A DNA stretch of 64,000 nt from Fimbriimonadaceae bacterium (GTDB taxonomy: Bacteria; Armatimonadota; Fimbriimonadia; Fimbriimonadales; Fimbriimonadaceae). Of the stretch, positions 1 to 8,310 are shown one piece after another. Location of the stretch: contig JAHBTB010000009.1 in assembly GCA_019638795.1 (NCBI GenBank), positions 29,462 to 93,461 on the forward strand, in the 5' to 3' direction. A model generated the notes under the pieces. The model did no database searches and was not told the DNA's origin. It saw only the letters and a list, made by a program, of their open reading frames with translations. A program made the position numbers and the translations under genes. How positions within the stretch are numbered: position 1 is the stretch's first letter; each line of letters begins with the position of its first letter.

Positions 1-650
1 ACACCTTCTCCCTGATCCACGACGACCTTCCCGCGATCGACGACGACGACCTGCGGCGAGGCCGTCCGACGTGCCACGTCCAGTTCGGAGAGGCCATGGC
101 CGTCCTCGCGGGGGACGCCCTCTTTGCCCTTGCGTTCGAGACGCTTTCCACCTGCCACCGCGAACCGGGCCGCGTCGTCGCCGCCGTCGGCACCGTCAGC
201 CAGGCGACCGGCTCCCGGGGGCTTGTCGGGGGAGAGACGATGGACATCCTCGCAGAGGGGAGCGGGGCCGGGCTCGACCATCTGAAGGAGATCCACCGTC
301 GGAAGACCGGGGCCCTCATCTCCGCGTCTTGCGTCGTCGGGGCGGTCTTGGGCGGTGCAGACTCGGGCCAAGTCACGTCGGTCCGGGCGTTTGGCGACGC
401 GGTGGGTCTCGCCTTCCAGATCCATGACGACGTTCTGAACGTTGTTTCCACCGCCGAAGAACTCGGCAAGGCGGTCGGTAGCGACGCCAACAAGAAGAAG
501 CTGACCTACCCGTCGGTAGTCGGCCTGGAGGCCTCGCGACAAGCCGCCCAGTGGGCCACTGAGGCGGCAATGGCCCACCTGGACGGGTTCGGCAGCCGGG
601 GCGTCGTCCTGCGAGCTTTGGCCAGCTTCGCCGTCGACCGGTCTTGGTGA
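1..650 (+). CDS. ispA: Polyprenyl (farnesyl/geranylgeranyl) diphosphate synthase, 5'-truncated
   Basis: The gene runs in from the left edge; the reading frame begins at base 3 and about 215 residues remain of a family that is usually near 300. It condenses isopentenyl diphosphate onto allylic diphosphates in isoprenoid synthesis. The first aspartate-rich motif is visible at the edge as HDDLPAIDDDDLRRGRPT, and the second as FQIHDDVLNV, followed by the expected GSDANKKKLTYP segment. These two motifs bind the magnesium-diphosphate substrates. The short-chain type is suggested by the DDxxxxD spacing, but chain length cannot be settled because the residues upstream of the first motif are largely missing. 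The next gene starts 30 bases downstream on the same strand. Confidence 0.93.
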   Translation, partial: TFSLIHDDLPAIDDDDLRRGRPTCHVQFGEAMAVLAGDALFALAFETLSTCHREPGRVVAAVGTVSQATGSRGLVGGETMDILAEGSGAGLDHLKEIHRRKTGALISASCVVGAVLGGADSGQVTSVRAFGDAVGLAFQIHDDVLNVVSTAEELGKAVGSDANKKKLTYPSVVGLEASRQAAQWATEAAMAHLDGFGSRGVVLRALASFAVDRSW

Positions 651-680
651 CCGACATTGGGCCAGGTATCCTGGCAGACA

Positions 681-1013
681 ATGGCGAAGGTCAAGGAAGG
701 CGACAGCGTCCGCGTGACGGGCGAGAAGGACGGCTCGGGCAACCTCTCCGAAAAGCTGTTCCCCCACCTTGTCGGCCTGACCGGAACGGTGTCGAACCAC
801 TACAACACCGACGAGGTCGCCGTCCAAGTCGACTTGGACAGCCTCAGCCCCGCCATGCGGCAAGTCCACAGCGAGGCCACCGAACGACTCCGCACGAAGT
901 TTCTCGAAAGCGTGGGCGAAGAGGCCAAGAAGCATCTGACCAAAGAAGAACTCGAGTTCACACCCCATTACGTGTTGCTCGTCGGCGAGTCCGACCTCGA
1001 AAAAACCCGCTGA
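681..1013 (+). CDS. Small conserved-looking protein of unknown function
   Basis: This is a 110-residue soluble, charged protein that I do not recognise. The frame is open from 657, but the ATG at 681 (MAKVKEGDSVRVTGEKDG) is preferred because the opening residues then look like a small SH3/KOW-type beta barrel: basic, with alternating valines and a glycine turn (LVGLTGTVSNHY). The C-terminal half is helical and acidic, and ends in a beta-like stretch (HYVLLVGESDLEK). No Cys or His cluster, signal peptide or membrane segment is present. Codon use is like that of its neighbours, and the spacing to both flanking genes (30 and 36 bases) suggests co-transcription. Confidence 0.7.
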   Translation: MAKVKEGDSVRVTGEKDGSGNLSEKLFPHLVGLTGTVSNHYNTDEVAVQVDLDSLSPAMRQVHSEATERLRTKFLESVGEEAKKHLTKEELEFTPHYVLLVGESDLEKTR

Positions 1014-1049
1014 TTCCGTTACACTGAGTGGCGGAGGGCCGACTCAGAC

Positions 1050-1886
1050 ATGTACGGACTGCTCATCGCCTTGGCCACTGTGCCCGTCATGGGTTGGGCG
1101 GTCGTCTGGATCGTCAGGTCCCTGGTCATGGGTGAACTTGACCTGGTCGCCGGGGTCATCGCCCTTGCCGTCGTCGGGGCTCTCGCCGGCCTCACCGTCG
1201 CCAGCGGCTCCCTCGTCGTCTCGGGCGGCATCCTGATCGTCTCGGCCCTGACCTTGGCGTTTTTCCCGTTCGCTTGCCACCGCATGGGCCTCCACGAGTT
1301 CCGCGAGATCAACGCGGGACTGATCGACAAACTCCATGCCGCCATCTCGGCGCACCAGGACAACATCGCGGCTTACTTCGCCCTGAGCGAAGCTCTCTAC
1401 AACCATGGGTTCCAGGGCCATGCCATCGGCCTCGCCACCAAGACTCTGGAGGGGCTGAGCACAAACCTCGACCCGGTCAAGTTCCAGTCGGTCCGCCAGC
1501 TGTTCTATCGCGAAGAGGCCATGCTGAAGAGATGGATGCGGGAGAGCACGGACCCGCGACTCCACCAACCGGTGAAATGCCCGCTTTGCGGCCACCTCAA
1601 CCCTCCGGGCAACCTGGCTTGCGGCGGTTGCCAAAAGCCGTTCCTTCTCGAAGTCGTCCGCCGGAGCGACGCGCGCTCCCGGTTCCTTGGCCGTCTCGTC
1701 ATCGCTTGGGCCGCCTTGGGTCTCGGCCTCGGCGGGGCGGTGTTTTGCGGCTTTACCATCAAGGACACCTGGGCGCCGCTTGCGGCGGCAGGATGCGTGG
1801 CGGCGGCCGGCGTCGTCGTCGCCCTTGTCCTGCGGGCACCGCGCGGCGACAACACGCGGGGAGGGAACGCCCTGTGGTTCAGCTAG
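1050..1886 (+). CDS. Membrane protein with internal zinc ribbon
   Basis: A 278-residue protein. Three hydrophobic segments fill residues 1-76. A cytosolic helical stretch (about 85-165) has TPR-like spacing. A four-cysteine zinc ribbon follows (CPLCGHLNPPGNLACGGC, about 176-193), and two more hydrophobic segments close the chain. The arrangement suggests a membrane anchor that presents a zinc-binding and helical-repeat domain in the cytoplasm, as in poorly described zinc-ribbon membrane proteins. No enzyme motif is visible. The ATG at 1050 sits 36 bases after the preceding stop, and the next gene begins 9 bases after this one ends, so the group is probably one operon. Confidence 0.75.
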   Translation: MYGLLIALATVPVMGWAVVWIVRSLVMGELDLVAGVIALAVVGALAGLTVASGSLVVSGGILIVSALTLAFFPFACHRMGLHEFREINAGLIDKLHAAISAHQDNIAAYFALSEALYNHGFQGHAIGLATKTLEGLSTNLDPVKFQSVRQLFYREEAMLKRWMRESTDPRLHQPVKCPLCGHLNPPGNLACGGCQKPFLLEVVRRSDARSRFLGRLVIAWAALGLGLGGAVFCGFTIKDTWAPLAAAGCVAAAGVVVALVLRAPRGDNTRGGNALWFS

Positions 1887-1895
1887 ACTAGGGCC

Positions 1896-2765
1896 ATGTT
1901 CTTCGCTGTGGCTTTGGCCGACGTCGATCCGTGGAACCTGGCCATCGGGGCTCCGGGGCAGGTCACGGTCCGGGCCGGATACACGCGGGCCTCGGACGGG
2001 GCCGGCGTCAGCCTGGCCGAGATCGGCAAGGCGGGGGCGGCCTGTCGGTACGTCCTTGTCGGCGAAAGTCACCCGGACGCCGAGCACCACCGGGCCCAGG
2101 CCGCCATCATCGAGGCCGTCGCGGCAACCGGGCGCGACGTCGTCGTCGGCTTTGAGATGTTCACCCGCGACAACCAGAAGAACATCGACCCGTTCACCAC
2201 GGGCCGGATCAGCGACGCTGAGTTTCAGCAAACTGCGAACTGGAAGACGCAGTGGGGTTACGACTACAACCTCTACAAGCCGGTCTTCGACGTCATCAGG
2301 GCGCGGCACCTGCGCATGGCGGCCCTGAACGTCCCCCGCGACTGGGTGCGCCAAGTGGGCCGCAAGGGACCCGACGCGCTGACCGCCGACCAACGCACTT
2401 GGGTGCCGGGCATCGACACGAAGAACGCCGACCACCGCGCCTACTTCACCGCGATGATGGGCGGTCACCCAGACATGCCTCCGGGTCAGTTTGAGAACAT
2501 GTACGCCGCCCAGGTGACTTGGGACACGGGGATGGCCAAGTCGGCCAAGGACTTTATGTCGTGGCGAGGGAACTCGACCATGGTCATTCTTGCCGGCTCG
2601 GGCCACGTCGCCTACGGCCAGGGCATCGCCTACCGACTCGCCCAAATGGGGGAGACTTCCCGGCTCCTTGTCGTCTGCCTCGACAAGAAGCCCGGCGACA
2701 AAGTGAGCAAGGGGGTCGGCGAATATCTGTTTGTCGCCCCTCCCCACGAGGACCCGGCACCCTGA
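1896..2765 (+). CDS. ChaN-like (haem-binding uptake, Tiki superfamily) protein
   Basis: A 289-residue protein with a short hydrophobic N-terminus that may act as a weak signal peptide. The ChaN/Cofac_haem_bdg fold is indicated by YVLVGESHPDAEHH near the start, then GFEMF, and near the end VILAGSGHVAYGQGIAYRL. The paired GESH and GSGH motifs carry the conserved acidic and histidine residues of this family. Characterised relatives (Campylobacter ChaN) bind haem dimers in an iron-uptake setting; others are annotated only as DUF399. No lipobox cysteine is seen here, so a periplasmic or cytoplasmic location cannot be separated. No iron-uptake genes lie nearby, so the haem role is a family inference only. 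Confidence 0.85.
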   Translation: MFFAVALADVDPWNLAIGAPGQVTVRAGYTRASDGAGVSLAEIGKAGAACRYVLVGESHPDAEHHRAQAAIIEAVAATGRDVVVGFEMFTRDNQKNIDPFTTGRISDAEFQQTANWKTQWGYDYNLYKPVFDVIRARHLRMAALNVPRDWVRQVGRKGPDALTADQRTWVPGIDTKNADHRAYFTAMMGGHPDMPPGQFENMYAAQVTWDTGMAKSAKDFMSWRGNSTMVILAGSGHVAYGQGIAYRLAQMGETSRLLVVCLDKKPGDKVSKGVGEYLFVAPPHEDPAP

Positions 2766-2814
2766 AGAAACCGCCCCGACCAGGGTATCATTCTAAGGTT
2801 ACAGGAGCATCCTT

Positions 2815-2985
2815 TTGATCCAAGTTTCCGTCCACGCCAACGAATCCATTGACCAGGCCCTGAAGCGCTTCAACCTCAAGTTGCAGCAGTCGGGCCTTCT
2901 GCGGGAGCTGAAAGAGCACTCCCACTACGAGAAGCCGAGTGAGAAGCGACGTCGCCAAAGCCGACGCCGCATGACGATGCGCTGA
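2815..2985 (+). CDS. rpsU: 30S ribosomal protein S21
   Basis: A 56-residue basic protein starting with TTG, which is why it is easily missed. It begins (M)IQVSVHANESIDQALKRF and ends in the arginine-rich tail KRRRQSRRRMTMR, both typical of S21, which sits on the small subunit platform and helps base-pairing between mRNA leader and 16S rRNA. A purine-rich ribosome site (aggag, 2803-2807) lies 7 bases ahead of the TTG. The usual family length is 55-71. It is followed 8 bases later by ybeY, a pairing of translation and rRNA-maturation genes seen in many bacteria. Confidence 0.95.
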   Translation: MIQVSVHANESIDQALKRFNLKLQQSGLLRELKEHSHYEKPSEKRRRQSRRRMTMR

Positions 2986-2993
2986 GGCGCACC

Positions 2994-3527
2994 GTGTCAA
3001 CAAGCCCGACACCCCGGCCCCAAGCTCCTGAGTCCGGGGTGTCGCCACGTCTGGCCCGACACTCTGTCGAGGTCGTCAACTTGACCGCGGGCCGCAAGGT
3101 GCTGCGGCCCTTGACCGACGCCGTACGGACCGCCCTTGAACTCGAACGCCCGCGGCACCCGGGCCATGTTTGCGTCGTCGTCTGCGCCGGCGACGAGATC
3201 CGCCAGGCCAACCGCACGCATCGGGGCCTGGACGAGGACACCGACGTCCTCAGCTTTCCCGCGCAACCCAATCCGGCGGGGCATCTCGGCGACGTGATGG
3301 TGTCGTGGCGGTTTGCCGTCGCCCAGGCCAAGCGCCGCCGGGTGCGGCCGGTGGACGAGGCGGCCATGCTCGCCGTCCACGGCGTCCTCCACCTCCTCGG
3401 CTACGACGACCATTCCGACGCGGATCGATCGGCCATGCTGTCCCGTATGAACATGGTGATGGCCGCCGCCGGACTGCCCGTGGAACCCGAGTGGTCGAGC
3501 CTGCCTCACGGAGCCCTGGATGGCTAA
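2994..3527 (+). CDS. ybeY: Endoribonuclease YbeY (rRNA maturation)
   Basis: A 177-residue protein with a GTG start. The diagnostic zinc site HGVLHLLGYDDH (H-x3-H-x5-H) is complete, and the upstream DEDTDVLSFP motif is also present. YbeY is a single-strand-specific metal endoribonuclease needed for the 3' end of 16S rRNA and for ribosome quality control. The N-terminal 25 residues (proline and serine rich) go beyond the usual start, so an internal start is possible. It follows rpsU by 8 bases and overlaps the next gene by 8 bases, which indicates translational coupling. Confidence 0.95.
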   Translation: MSTSPTPRPQAPESGVSPRLARHSVEVVNLTAGRKVLRPLTDAVRTALELERPRHPGHVCVVVCAGDEIRQANRTHRGLDEDTDVLSFPAQPNPAGHLGDVMVSWRFAVAQAKRRRVRPVDEAAMLAVHGVLHLLGYDDHSDADRSAMLSRMNMVMAAAGLPVEPEWSSLPHGALDG

Positions 3528-4239
3528 GCCGAGGCGCGACGTCGTCACGCCGTTCCGCGTGGCGTTCAACGGCATCATCCACACGTTCCGCACCCAGCGT
3601 CACATGCGGGTGCATCTCTACGTGACCTTGGTCACCGTCATCGGCGCGCTGATCCTCCGCCTCCGCCTGCGCGAGATCCTCGTGCTCCTCTTCATGATCA
3701 CGTTTGTCCTCGTCGCCGAGATGTTCAACTCGGCGATCGAGGCCACGGTCGACCTCGTCACCGACAAGTACCACCCCCTCGCCAAGTTCGCCAAAGACAT
3801 CGCCGCCGGTGCCGTCCTCATCACGACGATCATGGCGATCATCGTCGGCTCCATGATCGCCCTGGGCGAAGACAACTGGGAACGGATCCGCATCAACCTG
3901 ACCAGTGAGACCCTGACCACCCCGGCTATGGTGCGCATCCTTGCCGGTGTCTTCCTCGTGTTCGTGGCGGTGCTGATCGGCAAGGGCATCGGGCGCCACG
4001 GTCAGGTGCTCCAAGGGGGCCTGGTCTCGGGGCACGCCGCCTACGGCTTCTTCTTCGCCACCTGCGTCATTTTTGTCAGCGGCGGCAACGTGGTCGCCTC
4101 CGCACTTGCCGTGCTCCTGGCCTGCATCATCGCCCAAAGCCGTTGGGAGGCCAAGTACCACACGATCTTCGAATTGTCACTCGGCGCCGCGGTAGGGTCG
4201 ATCGTGGGTGCGCTTCTCTTCGGTTTTTGGCCGAAATAG
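3520..4239 (+). CDS. dgkA: Diacylglycerol/undecaprenol kinase fused to a PAP2-like phosphatase domain
   Basis: A 239-residue integral membrane protein in two parts. Residues 1-115 are a DgkA-type kinase: a short basic N-terminus, three membrane helices and the active-site stretch EMFNSAIEATVDLV with the conserved DKYHPLAKFAKDIAAGAV. Residues 135-239 add four or so membrane helices with PAP2 phosphatase features: LVSGHAAYGF and then SRWEAKYHTIFE, which matches SR-x5-H-x3-D with Glu in place of Asp. The first PAP2 motif (K-x6-RP) is not clear. Gram-positive DgkA phosphorylates undecaprenol, and PAP2 enzymes remove phosphate from undecaprenyl diphosphate. One protein may therefore manage both ends of carrier-lipid recycling. 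It overlaps ybeY by 8 bases. Confidence 0.88.
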   Translation: MAKPRRDVVTPFRVAFNGIIHTFRTQRHMRVHLYVTLVTVIGALILRLRLREILVLLFMITFVLVAEMFNSAIEATVDLVTDKYHPLAKFAKDIAAGAVLITTIMAIIVGSMIALGEDNWERIRINLTSETLTTPAMVRILAGVFLVFVAVLIGKGIGRHGQVLQGGLVSGHAAYGFFFATCVIFVSGGNVVASALAVLLACIIAQSRWEAKYHTIFELSLGAAVGSIVGALLFGFWPK

Positions 4240-4260
4240 TACAATGACCCCGCACGCAGT

Positions 4261-5754
4261 ATGAAAGACGAGCCTCCTGAACGTTCGCCGGCCCCGCGCC
4301 CGCGAATGACCATGGGTAGCACGCTCCTGGCTTCCACCTTCGGCACCCTTCTTTTCGCCGCCCCCATCGGGGGTTTGGCCGCCGGACTCAAGTCGGTCGG
4401 CCTTCTCGACCGGCTCGACCTGGGCTCGGGCACCTTGCTCACGCTCGCCTTTGTCGCCGTGATGGCGATGAGCGCCGCCTTCGTCGCCGGTGAGGCCGCC
4501 GTCGAGTTTCTTCGCCCTGCCCACACCAAGATGTACGACGAAGGGGCACCGCAGCCGGCCACGCTTCGCGACCTCTTGGACAACAAGCCGCGTTACGCCG
4601 CCGCCTGTGTCCTCGGGGCCGAGACGATGCGGGCCTGGCTGCTCCTCCTCTGCCTCCTTCCCGCCCCGTTCCTCGCCATCCAGTTCGGTTGGCTCAGGCC
4701 CGAGTCACCCTGGAACCTTGCCCTCGGACCCGTGCTTGGCGCGGCCGCCCTCCTCAGCGTCCCCGTCGTCGGCCTGAACGTGGTTTTCTCCGAACTTGTC
4801 GCCAAGTCCTTCGCGGTCGTGCACCCCCACCGGACCGCCCTGCGCCTGCACCGGTTCATCACCGTGGCCAGCCTGGTCTTCTCCGTGCCGGGACGTTTGG
4901 CCATGGCCGCGGCGGGCCTCTTCACCCAGCGGTTTGGTGCCGAGGCGACGTTCGCCCCCGGAGACAAGGCGGAAGAAGAGATCCGGGGCATCCTGGAGAG
5001 CTACGAGGAGACGGGCGAGATCGAGCAGGAGGAAAGCGTCATGCTCCACTCGGTGTTTGAGTTCGGGGACACCGTCGCCCGCGAGGTAATGACCCCACGG
5101 ACCGACGTGGAGAGCATCCCGACCACCACGTCCCTCGTCGACGTCGCCCGCCTTGTCGAGGCGTCCGGGCACTCGCGGTTGCCTGTGTTCGAAGGTACCG
5201 ACGACGAGATCGTCGGGATCGTCCATGCCAAAGACGTCCTCTCCGCCCTCCTCGCCGGGGAAATCGAGCGACCACTCTCGGAGATCGTCCGGCCCGCCCT
5301 CTTTGTCCCCGAGAGCAAGCCGCTTCACGACCTCTTGCGTGAGCTTCGGCAACACAAGACCCAGCTCGCGGTCGTCCAAGACGAGTTCGGCGGCACTGCC
5401 GGCATCGTGACCGTCGAGGACCTCGTCGAGGAGGTCGTGGGCGAAATCGTCGACGAGTACGACGTCGAAGACCTCCATGTCCATGCCGACGGCGACGGCT
5501 GGACGGTCAAAGGCAAACTGCACCTCGACGACCTCAACGATGTGATCGGCAGCGACCTCTCCAGCGAAGAGTTCGACACCGTGGGCGGCTACGTCTTCGG
5601 CCTGTTCGGCCGCCAGCCCGCCGAAGGTGAGCAAATCGACGACTCTGGCTTCCGGTTCACCGTCTCGGAGAGCGACGGCCGGCGCATCCTGGCCTTGCAC
5701 ATCGAGAAGGTCCGGGCCAGCTCGCCTACCGCCGAGATTCTCGGCGAAGTCTGA
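4261..5754 (+). CDS. CNNM/HlyC-CorC family membrane protein with CBS pair
   Basis: A 497-residue protein. The N-terminal half (about 20-225) is a DUF21-type membrane domain with four long hydrophobic segments, including FSELVAKSFAVVHP, the family's conserved E-x-xPK-like region. A tandem CBS pair follows (about 265-390; VMTPRTDVESIP and VVQDEFGGTAGIVTVEDLVE), and then a C-terminal CorC/HlyC domain (about 400-490). Relatives are implicated in magnesium or cobalt efflux; the older 'haemolysin' name is misleading. It starts 21 bases after the kinase gene and looks like the last gene of the leftmost plus-strand operon, since the next genes are on the other strand. Confidence 0.9.
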   Translation: MKDEPPERSPAPRPRMTMGSTLLASTFGTLLFAAPIGGLAAGLKSVGLLDRLDLGSGTLLTLAFVAVMAMSAAFVAGEAAVEFLRPAHTKMYDEGAPQPATLRDLLDNKPRYAAACVLGAETMRAWLLLLCLLPAPFLAIQFGWLRPESPWNLALGPVLGAAALLSVPVVGLNVVFSELVAKSFAVVHPHRTALRLHRFITVASLVFSVPGRLAMAAAGLFTQRFGAEATFAPGDKAEEEIRGILESYEETGEIEQEESVMLHSVFEFGDTVAREVMTPRTDVESIPTTTSLVDVARLVEASGHSRLPVFEGTDDEIVGIVHAKDVLSALLAGEIERPLSEIVRPALFVPESKPLHDLLRELRQHKTQLAVVQDEFGGTAGIVTVEDLVEEVVGEIVDEYDVEDLHVHADGDGWTVKGKLHLDDLNDVIGSDLSSEEFDTVGGYVFGLFGRQPAEGEQIDDSGFRFTVSESDGRRILALHIEKVRASSPTAEILGEV

Positions 5755-5799
5755 ACGCGCCTCACGCAAGCCAGGGATGCGACGTCTTCAACAACCACA

Positions 5800-6453
5800 T
5801 TACTTGGCCCTCAGGCAATCTTCCGCGTACGCTTCCAGCCGGTGCATCTCCCGCTCAAATCGTGACCGGATCGCCTCTTGGTCTTCGGCCGACACATCGG
5901 CCGGAACATAGATCGGGTCGCCAAAGACCATGATCCCGCGGGCGAACGGCTTCGGCACCATGTAGCGGTCCCACGTCCGCGCGTGCCAGCACGGCTCGGC
6001 CGCGACCCCGACCGGCACGATCGCCGCGCCGGACTTGCGGGCCATCAGCATGATCCCCTCTTGCACCACGCCGCTCGGCCCGCGCGGGCCGTCCGGCGTG
6101 AAGGCCATCGTCGCACCGTCCTTGAGCACCCGGATGGACTCGATCGCCGCCTTCATGCCACCGCGGCCCGTCGACCCCCGGATCGTCTTGAACCCGAAGC
6201 GGCGGAAGATCGCGTCCTGCATGTCACCGTCCTTGCTTTGGCTGATGATCGTCCAGACGCCCTTGTTGCGGAAGAACTGGGTCGCCAAAAAGGTGCGGCC
6301 ATGCCAGCCGGCCATGATCTTGCCTCCGGGCAGGGCCTTGACCTCTTCGTAACCCTCGCTCTTGATCCGGACCGTCATACCGATCAGCCGCGCCAAGAGG
6401 TAGATCGGCACCGGCAGGACGGCGGGCCGCACGTTGCGCCAGTGTTGCTTCAT
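5800..6453 (-). CDS. Lysophospholipid acyltransferase-like protein (DUF374)
   Basis: A 217-residue protein. The frame is open far upstream, but the ATG at 6453 (MKQHWRNVRPAVLPVPIY) is chosen: residues before it are arginine/proline-rich shadow of the rhomboid gene, and it makes a 4-base ATGA overlap with that gene's stop. Features of the family are WHGRTFLA near residue 48 and FTPDGPRGPSGVVQEG near 113. DUF374 proteins belong to the LPLAT group and are thought to acylate lipid A or phospholipid precursors at the inner membrane. One N-terminal hydrophobic helix (LPVPIYLLARLIGMTV) would anchor it. It lies downstream of a rhomboid protease in the same operon. Confidence 0.88.
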   Translation of the reverse strand: MKQHWRNVRPAVLPVPIYLLARLIGMTVRIKSEGYEEVKALPGGKIMAGWHGRTFLATQFFRNKGVWTIISQSKDGDMQDAIFRRFGFKTIRGSTGRGGMKAAIESIRVLKDGATMAFTPDGPRGPSGVVQEGIMLMARKSGAAIVPVGVAAEPCWHARTWDRYMVPKPFARGIMVFGDPIYVPADVSAEDQEAIRSRFEREMHRLEAYAEDCLRAK

Positions 6454-7538
6454 GGCAGCAGCCCCCGGTGCCGGGCCACCTCGGTCGCCGGATGCAGGGC
6501 ATAGTCCTCGGCGAGACGGGCGGCGAAAGCCGAAGCGCTCTCCGGCGACGGGGCGGCAAGAGCCAAGGCGAGGAGGGCGTTGGGCCTTTCCGGGTCGTCG
6601 GTCGGCCCCTCGGCCACCGAGCGGAGCAACGCCCCGGACGTCTCCGGGTCCGTGGCCTCCAGAGTGGCGGCGAGCCGCAAACGGCGGACGCTTGTCTCGG
6701 CCCGCCACCCGTCCAGCCTTGCGACCTCCCGGACCGCCTCGGCGGCATGGCCTGGACAAGCCCAAGCCATGTGCCACCACTGCTTCGTCGCCTGGTCCGA
6801 CCGGCCAAGGTCGAGCATGGCCCGTGCCGCCTGGCGATGGGCCACGACGTCGTCGGGGTGTTTGGCCAGGTGAGCTTCGGCGGCGGCGAGGGCCGCGACC
6901 GGCCCCTGGCTGTTCAACCGTTCCAGTACCTCGTGGCCCAAGCTCACGTTTTGGTCACGCCACACCCGGCAAGCCGCCGCGACCAGAATGCCCGCCAAGA
7001 AGCCGCCGAGGTGGGCGGAAAAGGACGCCCCCGCCCCCCCGTCGCCCGCCTTCATCATCATCCCGACGGCCTGGGCAACCAGCCAAACCAAGGCCAGCAC
7101 CCAGACCGGGGCCCCGACGTTCGGGGCGACGGCGACCCGCTTGCCCATATAGGCGACGCTGGCATAGCCGACGCAACCGGCGATGGCTCCGCTGGCCCCG
7201 ACGAGCGAGCCGGTGCCTCGGGCGAACGCCCAGTGGGCGGCGACGCCGACCACCCCCGAAGCCAAGAAGACGAGGGCCGTCCGGGCGGGCCCCTTCGACA
7301 GCTCGACCAGCGGGCCGACCGCCGCCAAGAAGACCAGGTTGCCCAGGAGGTGCACCGTGTTCGCGTGGACAAAGAGGCTGGTGACGGCCTGCCACACGAC
7401 CGGACGGTCGGGATAGAAGGCCAAGACGTCGACGGTCTCGGGTCGGAACAGGGACAGCGCGGCGACACCCAGGTCGACCAAGATCACCGCCAGGGTCAGG
7501 ACGGGCCAGCGGTGCTCGCGCGGTGTCCGGTCGGCCAA
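6450..7538 (-). CDS. Rhomboid-family intramembrane serine protease with C-terminal helical repeats
   Basis: A 362-residue protein. Six hydrophobic segments fill residues 12-190. The catalytic serine is in GASGAIAG and the histidine in SAHLGGF; the preceding HANTVHLLGN supplies the conserved HxxN element. Rhomboids cut transmembrane helices inside the membrane. Residues 200-362 form a cytosolic alanine-rich helical tail with TPR-like spacing (LAAAEAHLAKHPDDVVAHRQAARAM), as found in several rhomboids of soil bacteria, possibly for substrate or partner binding. It overlaps the acyltransferase by 4 bases and ends a minus-strand run that begins with serC and yebC. Confidence 0.92.
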   Translation of the reverse strand: MADRTPREHRWPVLTLAVILVDLGVAALSLFRPETVDVLAFYPDRPVVWQAVTSLFVHANTVHLLGNLVFLAAVGPLVELSKGPARTALVFLASGVVGVAAHWAFARGTGSLVGASGAIAGCVGYASVAYMGKRVAVAPNVGAPVWVLALVWLVAQAVGMMMKAGDGGAGASFSAHLGGFLAGILVAAACRVWRDQNVSLGHEVLERLNSQGPVAALAAAEAHLAKHPDDVVAHRQAARAMLDLGRSDQATKQWWHMAWACPGHAAEAVREVARLDGWRAETSVRRLRLAATLEATDPETSGALLRSVAEGPTDDPERPNALLALALAAPSPESASAFAARLAEDYALHPATEVARHRGLLP

Positions 7539-7545
7539 GTCGGCG

Positions 7546-8289
7546 TCAATCCTCGTAGGCGTCCTCAGGGATCTCGACGTTGACGTAAGTCTCCTTCACG
7601 TCGTCAAGGTCCTCCAGCATGTCCATCAGTCTGATGATTTTGGGAAAGACATCGGCGTCAGGTTCGGCCATGTTGGTGGCCACTCGGGTGATGCCGACCT
7701 CCTCGGTCGGGATACCCTGGCTGTTGAGTGCGTCGTTGCAGGCGTGCAACATGGACACCTGAGTCTCGACGGTGTAGAACTCTTCGTCGTCGCTGTCCAC
7801 GTCGTCCGCGCCCCCTTCCAGTGCCGCCAAGGTCAGGGTGTCTTCGTCCACCGCCGACTTCTTCACCATGATCTGCCCGACCTGCTTGAACTGCCAAGCC
7901 ACCGCACCGTTCTCGGCCAAGTTCCCGCCGCACTTGGTGAAGGCATGGCGCAACTCGCCGACGGTGCGGTTCCGGTTGTCCGAGTAGACGTCGACCATGA
8001 ACGCGACGCCACCGGGGCCGACGCCTTCGTAGCAGATCTCTTCGTAGTTGCTGCCCTCCCCGCCGCCGACGCCCTTGGCGACGGCCCGGTCAATGTTCTC
8101 TTTGGGCAAGGACGCCGCCTTGGCCTTGTCAATCGCAAAGCGCAGCCGTGCGTTGGTGCCCGGGTCACCACCGCCGAGACGGGCGGCGACGATGATTTCG
8201 CGCGCCATCTTGGTGAAGAGCTTGCCGCGGATCGCGTCCTGCTTGCCCTTGCGCAAGCGGATGTTCTTCCATTTGGAATGGCCAGCCAT
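7546..8289 (-). CDS. yebC: YebC/PmpR/TACO1-family protein
   Basis: A 247-residue protein of standard length for the family, starting MAGHSKWKNIRLRKGKQDA, the signature opening of YebC. Other family landmarks are NARLRFAIDKAKAASLPKEN, the YEGVGPGGVAFMVDV block and the acidic middle. The family has long been labelled a transcriptional regulator; mitochondrial TACO1 and newer bacterial work point to relief of ribosome stalling at proline-rich stretches. It lies 21 bases downstream of serC and 7 bases upstream of the rhomboid gene on the same strand. Confidence 0.96.
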   Translation of the reverse strand: MAGHSKWKNIRLRKGKQDAIRGKLFTKMAREIIVAARLGGGDPGTNARLRFAIDKAKAASLPKENIDRAVAKGVGGGEGSNYEEICYEGVGPGGVAFMVDVYSDNRNRTVGELRHAFTKCGGNLAENGAVAWQFKQVGQIMVKKSAVDEDTLTLAALEGGADDVDSDDEEFYTVETQVSMLHACNDALNSQGIPTEEVGITRVATNMAEPDADVFPKIIRLMDMLEDLDDVKETYVNVEIPEDAYED

Positions 8290-8310
8290 ACAGTCCCTGA
8301 TTGTGGCCGA

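Noticed and set aside
1044..2747. A 567-codon open frame on the minus strand
   Set aside because: It lies antisense to two convincing plus-strand genes, has the charged, Gly/Asp/Val-rich composition of a GC-rich shadow and shows no motif.
5800..6780. A 326-residue form of the DUF374 acyltransferase
   Set aside because: The first 109 residues are Arg/Gly/Pro-rich and overlap the rhomboid gene; the ATG at 6453 gives the family length and an ATGA overlap.
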